Below, piece by piece: positions 9,122 to 14,403 of a DNA stretch of 64,000 nucleotides. The stretch comes from an uncultured Victivallaceae bacterium (GTDB taxonomy: Bacteria > Verrucomicrobiota > Lentisphaeria > Victivallales > Victivallaceae). The notes below the pieces were generated by a model. The model saw only the letters and a list, made by a program, of their open reading frames with translations, made no database searches and was not told where the DNA came from. The stretch lies in the NCBI GenBank assembly GCA_944392655.1, contig CALXXL010000010.1, forward strand, positions 1-64,000, written 5' to 3'. The position numbers and the translations under genes are program-made. The stretch's first letter is position 1, and every line of letters starts with the position of its first letter.

Positions 9122-9406
9122 CTACACCACCGCGCAACGGCATCCGCGCAACTTGCCGGAGAGGTCGCGGCAGATTTTTACGGATTTAAGGTCATAGGTA
9201 ATGCCGTCCGCGACAATCCGTCCGGGCAGCCGCGGAATATCCGGCGGGGCGACGAGGACAATTTTCCCGTCCTGAATCGTGCCGAAGTAATCAATATCGC
9301 GCTGAGAGAAATCGATAACCCTTCCGCGAGCCGGAATGCGGGTGTACTGCTGTTTGCCGTCGACAATCGAGTCCGGCTGTTCAATAATGATGTCAGTGTA
9401 AAACAT
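9122..9406 (-). CDS. Head closure / minor capsid 1-type protein
   Basis: 94 residues from ATG 9406 (MFYTDIIIEQPDSIVDGKQQ). A TTG at 9445 would add 13 residues but lies inside the hairpin arm and is less likely. The small all-beta sequence (GRVIDFSQRDIDYFGTIQDGKIVLV) resembles head-closure proteins that sit between connector and tail terminator. It is followed closely by the gp10-like gene. The ATG comes directly after a hairpin and four U residues, with GGAG ten bases upstream in the hairpin loop, so folding could hide the SD. Confidence 0.65.
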   Translation of the reverse strand: MFYTDIIIEQPDSIVDGKQQYTRIPARGRVIDFSQRDIDYFGTIQDGKIVLVAPPDIPRLPGRIVADGITYDLKSVKICRDLSGKLRGCRCAVV

Positions 9407-9440
9407 AAAACGGCGTCTCCATTTTACCGGAAACGCCGTT
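9407..9440 (-). terminator. Hairpin plus short U-run directly before a start codon
   Basis: An 8-bp perfect inverted repeat (AACGGCGT/ACGCCGTT, arms 9409-9416 and 9433-9440) followed on the minus strand by UUUU and then the AUG of the next gene. The loop contains the GGAG that would serve as SD. It can be a weak terminator or a translational control hairpin. Confidence 0.45.
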
Positions 9441-9456
9441 GTCAATACTACTTATT

Positions 9457-9618
9457 TTATTTCTCTCCTTTTATCATCACAAGAATGCCGCTGGCACGCA
9501 TTATGCCGCCAATGGGCTTGTCGTAAGGATTGAATTTCTTGAAGTCCACTTTTACGATCGCGCCTTTATACATAAAAATCACCTGTTCATCGATAATTGT
9601 AAAATCAATCCGTTCCAT
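9457..9618 (-). CDS. Small phage protein, 53 residues
   Basis: Begins MERIDFTIIDEQVIFMYKGA three bases after the stop of the Rha-like gene and ends at 9457, well packed in the operon. Mixed strand/helix sequence with no membrane segment. Too short to assign. Coupled translation with the upstream gene is likely because TGA and ATG are separated by three bases. Confidence 0.6.
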   Translation of the reverse strand: MERIDFTIIDEQVIFMYKGAIVKVDFKKFNPYDKPIGGIMRASGILVMIKGEK

Positions 9619-9621
9619 AAC

Positions 9622-10674
9622 TCACCCCGCAACAGTCCCGTCCGCATGAAACGATACATTCGCCATTTCAGCTTTTTCTATCCTCATCCGTGCCGACGTT
9701 GCGGCCAGAAGAGAGCTGTTTTCCAGCACATCTCCGGTAATTGTGTACAAAATATCGAGTATTTTGCCACCCATGGCGGCCGCGGTGTGAGCGGCGTAGA
9801 ACTCGCTTAAAAGTCCGGAGGGGTCATACCCCATATTCAGCAGTTCCCGGCAGAATCTGACGATGGCGGTATCGCCGAACGTGGTTTTACTGTCGTGGTC
9901 GAACCATCCGGCACGGAAAGTGAAATTGTCCGGCGACACATCAGGTGCGAGTCTTGGCAGCGGCAGCTCTTTTTCCGTTGCGGCCGCCATTGCCCGGGTA
10001 AAATCCGCCTGGACAAGGTCCGGTTTGAACCGTGCCGCGGCCTTTACGAATCCGGATCTGGTGTACAGCGTTACGCTGATGATGTTCGGGCTTACGGTAA
10101 ACCCGCACTTCAGCATGGCGAACGCCAGTTTGTCGGTAACGCCGTTGATATGGAATACGTCCACTCCCTCAATCATTGGATTATACCTGTGCAGCCAAAA
10201 GCCGAGCTGTCCCTCGGTTATGCCGAGCCTCATGCGCAGTTCGCCGCCGGGGATTACCTCGATTCCCTTATACTTCAATGGTGAAAACGGCTCCGCCGGA
10301 GCGTTCAGCGGCAGTTCCGGCTGCACCGGCGCGGCCTGTAATTCGCGCAATTTAGCCTCCATGCGGTTGAACTCTTCAAGATACGCGATTTTGAACTGCA
10401 TCGCCTTTGCTCCGGTGAAGCCCATGACAAGAAGCGTGAAGCCGTCACGGGTGATGATATACATCGGATATTTTATCGTTTTTCCAATGCCATTTTGGGA
10501 GGAATATTCAGAGAGCGCAAAATTGCGTTTTCTGAAGCCATCAGGAACTTGCAATGATTCGATGGCTCGAAGCACGTCACAATGTTTCTTGCCGAACACC
10601 TCGGAAATTTTAAGACTGGAGGTAGTGACTTGACCGTTGGAAACGGTCACGGCGTTGGAGATATTGCTGATCAT
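9622..10674 (-). CDS. Rha family phage regulatory protein with C-terminal extension
   Basis: 350 residues from ATG 10674 (MISNISNAVTVSNGQVTTSS), chosen because AAAGGA lies just upstream; a longer frame to 10749 would run through a structured RNA. Residues about 10-105 match the Rha domain (SLKISEVFGKKHCDVLRAIE, then YIITRDGFTLLVMGFTGAKA). A proline-rich linker at about 115-135 (QPELPLNAPAEPF) leads to a 215-residue C-terminal part of unknown type. Rha proteins are temperate-phage regulators often paired with antirepressor functions. The location in the middle of the head-tail genes and the RNA element ahead of it are unusual. The C-terminal domain may give DNA or repressor binding. Confidence 0.82.
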   Translation of the reverse strand: MISNISNAVTVSNGQVTTSSLKISEVFGKKHCDVLRAIESLQVPDGFRKRNFALSEYSSQNGIGKTIKYPMYIITRDGFTLLVMGFTGAKAMQFKIAYLEEFNRMEAKLRELQAAPVQPELPLNAPAEPFSPLKYKGIEVIPGGELRMRLGITEGQLGFWLHRYNPMIEGVDVFHINGVTDKLAFAMLKCGFTVSPNIISVTLYTRSGFVKAAARFKPDLVQADFTRAMAAATEKELPLPRLAPDVSPDNFTFRAGWFDHDSKTTFGDTAIVRFCRELLNMGYDPSGLLSEFYAAHTAAAMGGKILDILYTITGDVLENSSLLAATSARMRIEKAEMANVSFHADGTVAG

Positions 10675-10696
10675 TTCTGATCCTTTCCCGCCCTGA

Positions 10697-10776
10697 AAGA
10701 AAAAGAGCGTCCGCGGTCGGTGCGCCAACACCTTGCAGGTCGGCACCACCCGTTACCCGCTTCACGCGAAACGCTC
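10697..10776 (-). ncRNA. Structured leader RNA, candidate C4-type antisense RNA
   Basis: On the minus strand a stem GAGCGT/ACGCTC (10771-10776 with 10705-10710), continued by CGCG/CGCG, encloses an inner stem GGTGC/GCACC capped by ACCT-GCA-AGGT, and ends in UUUUUCUUUC. Its length, about 80 nt, and its place upstream of an antirepressor-like gene match the C4 antisense RNAs of P1-like and other temperate phages (about 77 nt). I cannot verify the family without a covariance search. It could also be an ordinary attenuator in the transcript from the promoter at 10875-10902. Confidence 0.5.
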
Positions 10777-10848
10777 AAATCATCAAGGCAAAAAAAATGT
10801 TTTCGTTTTACACCGTCCGGAGTTGGTGACTCCTGAAAACTGTCGGTG

Positions 10849-10868
10849 ATCGCGATTGGCGTCGCGAT
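10849..10868 (-). promoter_or_regulatory. Palindrome at the transcription start of the Rha promoter
   Basis: ATCGCGA-TTGGCG-TCGCGAT, a 7-bp perfect inverted repeat right at the predicted start of the transcript from the promoter at 10875-10902. It may be an operator or a 5' stabilising stem. A second short hairpin (GGAGT/ACTCC) follows at 10819-10833. Confidence 0.4.
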
Positions 10869-10874
10869 AATTTT

Positions 10875-10902
10875 ATTATAACACGTTTCTAAAAAATGTC
10901 AA
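10875..10902 (-). promoter_or_regulatory. Near-consensus sigma-70 promoter driving Rha
   Basis: TTGACA (10897-10902) and TATAAT (10875-10880) on the minus strand, separated by 16 bases. Both hexamers are perfect. Transcription would start near 10867 and run through two small hairpins and the structured RNA into the Rha gene. This is the strongest promoter match in the prophage. Confidence 0.8.
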
Positions 10903-10983
10903 ATACAGTATACGTCTGGTACACGTTTAAGGGCACCTTCATTATTGTGCTTTATTGTGCCTGGCATTTCCAGACCACTTTTT

Positions 10984-11142
10984 TTATATTTCTGGTTTGG
11001 GTTTATTCTTACTTCCTTTGGGGCGGCCTCCTTTTGATTTTCTTGCTGCCAAAGCCGCAAGACTCGCTTTTTTCCTTTTTTCAGACGTGGTATAGCTGCG
11101 GATTTTCTGTCCGCACATCGGGCATATATCCCCCGGCTTCAA
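10984..11142 (-). CDS. Small zinc-knuckle/AT-hook-like phage protein
   Basis: An open frame encodes KPGDICPMCGQKIRSYTTSE, then a lysine/alanine-rich stretch and GGRPKGSKNKPKPEI. The CPMC pair suggests half a zinc site and GRPKGSKNK is an AT-hook-like motif, so DNA or RNA binding is plausible. No ATG lies in a suitable place: the frame extends upstream in a sense direction to an AGGAGG at about 11175-11180, and a TTG (11142) or the internal ATG (11118) are the only usual starts. Coding is supported by composition, but the start is uncertain. Confidence 0.45.
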   Translation of the reverse strand: MKPGDICPMCGQKIRSYTTSEKRKKASLAALAARKSKGGRPKGSKNKPKPEI

Positions 11143-11192
11143 TTCATTTTTCTTTGTTTCCGTTTGATTTTCCTCCTTTCTGCGTTATATTA

Positions 11193-11219
11193 GAGCCGCC
11201 CCCTTCCTCAAGGGGGGCG
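11193..11219. repeat. GC-rich inverted repeat
   Basis: CCGCCCCC and GGGGGCGG around an AT-containing loop, followed on the plus strand by GTTTTCTT. It may terminate plus-strand transcripts or simply separate two minus-strand small genes. No plus-strand gene ends here, so the role is unclear. Confidence 0.35.
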
Positions 11220-11249
11220 GGTTTTCTTATTTAGCGTGAGACTTTGGGG

Positions 11250-11360
11250 TTAGCGGTCAAACTTTATTCCCATTGCCTCGCGCTCTTTTTTTGTCGTGGT
11301 TTCGGTAAGACATCCTTTGGGATCGATCAGAAACCACATCCACCGGAGCACATTTCTCAC
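11250..11360 (-). CDS. Micro-protein, 36 residues, strong SD
   Basis: GTG start at 11360 preceded by AAAGGAGGTGA, an almost perfect Shine-Dalgarno. The peptide starts MRNVLRWMWFLIDPKGCLTE and ends in a charged half (TKKEREAMGIKFDR). The aromatic N-terminus could associate with membrane but is too short for a clear transmembrane helix. It lies between the TerL-linked small gene and the Rha region, with a promoter-like site, palindrome and hairpin directly upstream. Function unknown. Confidence 0.6.
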   Translation of the reverse strand: MRNVLRWMWFLIDPKGCLTETTTKKEREAMGIKFDR

Positions 11361-11401
11361 TGGCTCACCTCCTTTCCGCCCTGTCGGGCTTGTCAAAAAA
11401 C

Positions 11402-11452
11402 CTGACCGCTTTCCCGGTCAACAATTATAATATACTCTTAATTTTAGAGTAT
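11402..11452 (-). promoter_or_regulatory. Promoter-like site with palindrome and attenuator hairpin
   Basis: Reading the minus strand: a 7-bp inverted repeat ATACTCT/AGAGTAT (11432-11452), then TATAAT at 11424-11429, then hairpin TGACCG-GGAAAG-CGGTCA (11403-11420) followed by GG and TTTTTT. The palindrome covers the place where a -35 box would be, as an operator does. The hairpin with U-run lies just inside the transcript, as an attenuator or as terminator of the upstream gene. It serves the 36-residue gene at 11250-11360. Confidence 0.5.
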
Positions 11453-11542
11453 TCAAGTGATAATTTAAAAAAAGTATGAAAAAATGATAAAAAAATCCCG
11501 TCCGAAAACTTGTCAGACGGGGGTGTGATTTATCTGGAAAAA

Positions 11543-11815
11543 TCAATCGGTCATCAGCTTTTCGGGAGCGGAAGTAATTGCCGTTTTCCGAACGATTGCC
11601 CGCTTGGGAATCGTCATCACCCCGCAGCACTGAAAAAATGCAGTGGGGTGATTTTTTTCTGAAACATGTGGTGCCAAAGTGATACTGTCTTTGGATTCCG
11701 CCACTTTCCACCCTACAGAAAAACAACGCATAGAACGAGTATGACAAAAATTTTCTGTTGGTTCCCACCCACGTCCCTGACAAGAGTCTTCCCATTCAAT
11801 AAACAATAGCTTCAT
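11543..11815 (-). CDS. Small conserved phage protein, unknown
   Basis: 90 residues (MKLLFIEWEDSCQGRGWEPT), with AGGAGA eight bases before the ATG. Starts with a hydrophobic strand then a WED/GW pattern that I have seen in small phage proteins of unknown function. It contains scattered Cys residues (CHTRSMRC, CCGV) without a clear metal motif. It lies 20 bases downstream of TerL and is probably co-transcribed with it. Confidence 0.6.
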   Translation of the reverse strand: MKLLFIEWEDSCQGRGWEPTENFCHTRSMRCFSVGWKVAESKDSITLAPHVSEKNHPTAFFQCCGVMTIPKRAIVRKTAITSAPEKLMTD

Positions 11816-11835
11816 ATCATTTCTCCTGTTATTTT

Positions 11836-13080
11836 TTATGCCAGAATAAACCGCTGTCCACCTTTAGCGAGTTCGGTCAACGCCCAGACAAGAGCGTCCA
11901 TCCGGTCGGGGCTTTTTGTCGCCGTCAACGGGGCGAAGCCGGTCATCTCCTCCTCCAGATCGGGAAAACTTCCGACGTGGTGGACGCGCCCCTTTTCGTA
12001 AAGCGCCGCCGCCGGTTCAGCGCGAATGATCTTTCCGCGGGAAGCGCGTACCGCCCGGAAAGGAATATCCGGATCAATTTGGCGCAACAGCCCTTCTATC
12101 AGGTCGCCGCCGTTATTAACTTCGCCAATCACCCGGTCCGCATCAAATTCGCGGCAGAGCTTCACCACCTCCCGACACCAGGAGAGCGGATCGGTCCGGC
12201 AGCTCCGGTCAGCCAATACATAATAATCGCCGTCCACGCCGATTCCCGCGGCAACGATGCCGGTATAATCGCTCTCTTCGCCTCCGGTTACAGCCGGGTC
12301 AACTCCTACCACCACCCGCACCAAATCGGGCGCATTGACCACTCTGGCGGCATCGATCATTGACTGTTTCCACAACGCCCCCTCGGTATCATCCAGCCAT
12401 TCGCCGAGCAAAAACCGCTGGCGCTGACGGAGCGAAAGAGCGCCGAGCGTCTCCTCGATGTAGCCCGCCGGCAGGTTTTCGCGGTTGTCCTCCGGATTGA
12501 TCCGCATCGCCGCATAGTCGTCCGGATTACTCAAAGCAGTTCGATCGATCGGCTGAAGATGTTGCACAAAAAGCCGGTACGCCCAGTGCGATTTCGAGGG
12601 CGGGTTGCAGTCATAAAAAGCCTTGTTACGGATCTTCGGGCAATTTTGCGCGAGACGGGTCAAAGCGGTCTGTATGCTCGCATAGTCGAGCTCGGAACAC
12701 TCATTGAAATATACCGTGGCAAACTCTTTGCCGAGAATCTTATCGGCTCTTTGCGCATCATCCAGGCCGATCAGCCAGATCTCCGAGCCGTTCGCCAATC
12801 TTAACACGCTGTCGCTTTGATTGTAACTGACTTTCCAGCCGGAAAACCGCAGACGCAACGCCTTGGGCAGCGTGTCCATCCCGATGGAGGTTTTGACGCC
12901 GTTGTAATGCCGCCGGATGATCGCGTGACGACTGCCGGGAGCCTTCCCCGCCCGTGCGAGGATCGCGCAGCAAAGGACAAAGGTTTTCCCCGACCGTGAA
13001 CCGCCGAACAGCATCGTATGCCGCGCCGCTCCGGAGAGCAGACGCAATGCCTGTTTTTGAGCCGCCGTATAGTGGAACAT
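11836..13080 (-). CDS. terL: Terminase large subunit
   Basis: 414 residues. The ATPase half has Walker A FGGSRSGKT at 25-33 and Walker B VYFNE at 123-127. The nuclease half has the RNase H-like acidic residues in VGVDPAVTGG (D261), VIGEVNNGG (E320) and SPDRMDALVWAL (D392/D395). This is the phage packaging motor, which translocates DNA into the prohead and cuts concatemers. It starts at TGATG overlapping the upstream HTH gene. It is not next to portal: portal and the TerS-like gene lie about 6-7 kb upstream, past the MuF cassette. That is a displaced position for TerL. Confidence 0.95.
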   Translation of the reverse strand: MFHYTAAQKQALRLLSGAARHTMLFGGSRSGKTFVLCCAILARAGKAPGSRHAIIRRHYNGVKTSIGMDTLPKALRLRFSGWKVSYNQSDSVLRLANGSEIWLIGLDDAQRADKILGKEFATVYFNECSELDYASIQTALTRLAQNCPKIRNKAFYDCNPPSKSHWAYRLFVQHLQPIDRTALSNPDDYAAMRINPEDNRENLPAGYIEETLGALSLRQRQRFLLGEWLDDTEGALWKQSMIDAARVVNAPDLVRVVVGVDPAVTGGEESDYTGIVAAGIGVDGDYYVLADRSCRTDPLSWCREVVKLCREFDADRVIGEVNNGGDLIEGLLRQIDPDIPFRAVRASRGKIIRAEPAAALYEKGRVHHVGSFPDLEEEMTGFAPLTATKSPDRMDALVWALTELAKGGQRFILA

Positions 13081-13610
13081 CAGAAATGGAACTCCATCTG
13101 ACCGGAACTGCTTATTTTGCGGCGTGGTGCGGTGAACTCCCGTCTTGCCCGGCGGATTTTTTTGACGGTCATGGCCAGCAGTGCAGCGAGTTCGGGCGAT
13201 TTTCGGGCAACGTCGAGCATTTTCCGGTGCATCCCCTGCCGGGAAATACCGTGTATTCTGGCGATTTCGGCCACGGAATAACGTTTAGCCTCGCGGGATG
13301 GGGCGATGATTTCGGCGAGTATGCCCAGAGTGTAATCATCGAGATGCAGAATAAAATTGAGGAATCCGGCCAGATCGGCGGAGGTCTGAGTTGCGGAAGT
13401 CGGCTCTTCTTCCTCCTCCGGTGCATCGCCCGGAATGTGGCTGTAATCGGCGAGATCGGGCGCCCATCCGGCAACGCTGTCATAGTCCTGACCATAGAGC
13501 GGGCGGTTCATGGCCGGTTCGGTTTCGGTGCAGAGCCGGCACGCCTCCGCATATTCGCAGGGCTGACCACACTTATCGAATTTTCCCCAGCATTCCGGTG
13601 CGGCGTGCAT
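13080..13610 (-). CDS. HTH protein coupled to TerL, Cys-rich N-terminus
   Basis: 176 residues from ATG 13610 (MHAAPECWGKFDKCGQPCEY) with AAAGGAG upstream. The N-terminus has clustered Cys (ECWGKFDKCGQPC, then EACRLC), consistent with a zinc or Fe-S site. The acidic linker EEEEEP is followed by a helix-turn-helix at about 128-150 (YSVAEIARIHGISRQGMHRK) and a basic tail. Stop and TerL start overlap (TGATG). It may be a second, TerL-linked small terminase or a phage regulator; the better TerS candidate by sequence is at 20228-20686. Confidence 0.65.
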   Translation of the reverse strand: MHAAPECWGKFDKCGQPCEYAEACRLCTETEPAMNRPLYGQDYDSVAGWAPDLADYSHIPGDAPEEEEEPTSATQTSADLAGFLNFILHLDDYTLGILAEIIAPSREAKRYSVAEIARIHGISRQGMHRKMLDVARKSPELAALLAMTVKKIRRARREFTAPRRKISSSGQMEFHF

Positions 13611-13760
13611 TTGTTTCTCCTTTCCGGATATTAATTTACGACAAATTTTCCGGAATAGCAATACACAAAAGTTACAATTTTGTAACTTTTTTTAATCCCC
13701 GGAGAGCAAAAGTAAGCTTATGAAAAACACGCTCCTTTCCCTTTCCGGTTTTCAGGGCGT

Positions 13761-13794
13761 AAAAAAAGCCCCGTGCAATCAAGCATGGAGCTTT
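13761..13794 (-). terminator. Rho-independent terminator after the MuF cassette
   Basis: AAAGCTCCATGC-TTGATT-GCACGGGGCTTT (one mismatch and one wobble) followed by seven U on the minus strand. It ends the capsid/MuF transcript before the HTH-TerL unit begins. Confidence 0.8.
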
Positions 13795-13869
13795 GGGATA
13801 GACATTCAATCGCCGTTACCGCCCGTTTATGACGGTAAAAGGCCGGGCTTTAAAACTGATAGCTCCGGG

Positions 13870-13932
13870 TTATTCCTGCGGAACCTCTACCTGTCTGGCG
13901 TTCTCCCACGCATCAAGCTGTTCATCTGTCAT
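13870..13932 (-). CDS. Micro-ORF, 20 residues, coupled to the preceding small gene
   Basis: MTDEQLDAWENARQVEVPQE, starting in an ATGA overlap with the stop of the 65-residue gene and ending about 75 bases before the terminator. The overlap is the same kind used by the genes around it. The acidic composition fits an accessory to the cassette, but a 20-residue frame can arise by chance. Confidence 0.35.
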   Translation of the reverse strand: MTDEQLDAWENARQVEVPQE

Positions 13933-14126
13933 GAATTCAGGCTCTGCCCGAAAAGCACGACCGTTTTTTTATCTACAGCAATGTCTGCCGGACGACCTAT
14001 CACGACCCCATCCATATCCAATAAAAAAATCCATAAGTCATCAGTTTCATCCGCAATTCGGCTTAATGGTATACCGCTACCGTTAAAATCCTGTGCGATT
14101 TTAAATGCTTCTTTCAGGGTAATCAT
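13929..14126 (-). CDS. Small acidic protein, putative immunity factor
   Basis: 65 residues from ATG 14126 (MITLKEAFKIAQDFNGSGIP), with AGGAGA six bases upstream. Sequence has an N-terminal helix, then ADETDDLWIFLLDMDGVVIG and further strands, resembling small YrhB/SMI1-like immunity proteins in shape, although I cannot claim membership. It is the second small gene behind the MuF-zincin gene, in the same transcript, before the terminator. By location it is a candidate antidote to that protein. Confidence 0.55.
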   Translation of the reverse strand: MITLKEAFKIAQDFNGSGIPLSRIADETDDLWIFLLDMDGVVIGRPADIAVDKKTVVLFGQSLNS

Positions 14127-14169
14127 CTTCAATCTCCTGTGCAACACTCTTTTACAGTATCGCTGGCTG

Positions 14170-14403
14170 TCAATCTAAAATCGCATATCCACACTCAAAC
14201 ATGAGGAATCCTGGGTTTAGGGCTTCATGTAATTTCTTTTTCAGATCCTTCACCTCTGTTGCTTCCCGGATAACCGTGGCAACCACAGTTGAGTACTTAT
14301 CCCATCCATCAGGAGGGAAATGCTCTTTTCTATCAAGAAAATCATCATACTTAATGTGTGGAAATTTTTCCACAAGTATTTTTTCTAAATCATTTTCCGT
14401 CAT
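14170..14403 (-). CDS. Small protein overlapping the MuF-toxin gene, putative immunity factor
   Basis: 77 residues (MTENDLEKILVEKFPHIKYD). Its ATG overlaps the MuF stop (ATGA), so translation is probably coupled, the usual arrangement for toxin-immunity pairs. Mostly helical and charged, without membrane segment or known domain. As the first gene after a capsid protein with a zincin C-terminus, it is the leading candidate for neutralising that domain in the lysogen. Function is inferred from position. Confidence 0.6.
   Translation of the reverse strand: MTENDLEKILVEKFPHIKYDDFLDRKEHFPPDGWDKYSTVVATVIREATEVKDLKKKLHEALNPGFLMFECGYAILD

Noticed and set aside
10896-11234. 112-residue plus-strand frame in the regulatory region
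   Set aside because: It is antisense to the AT-hook-like small frame and the Rha promoter, is unusually rich in Phe/Trp, and has no SD.
13720-14178. 152-residue plus-strand frame over the small immunity-candidate genes
   Set aside because: It covers the terminator and two minus-strand genes that have proper SDs or overlaps; no SD and unlikely composition.
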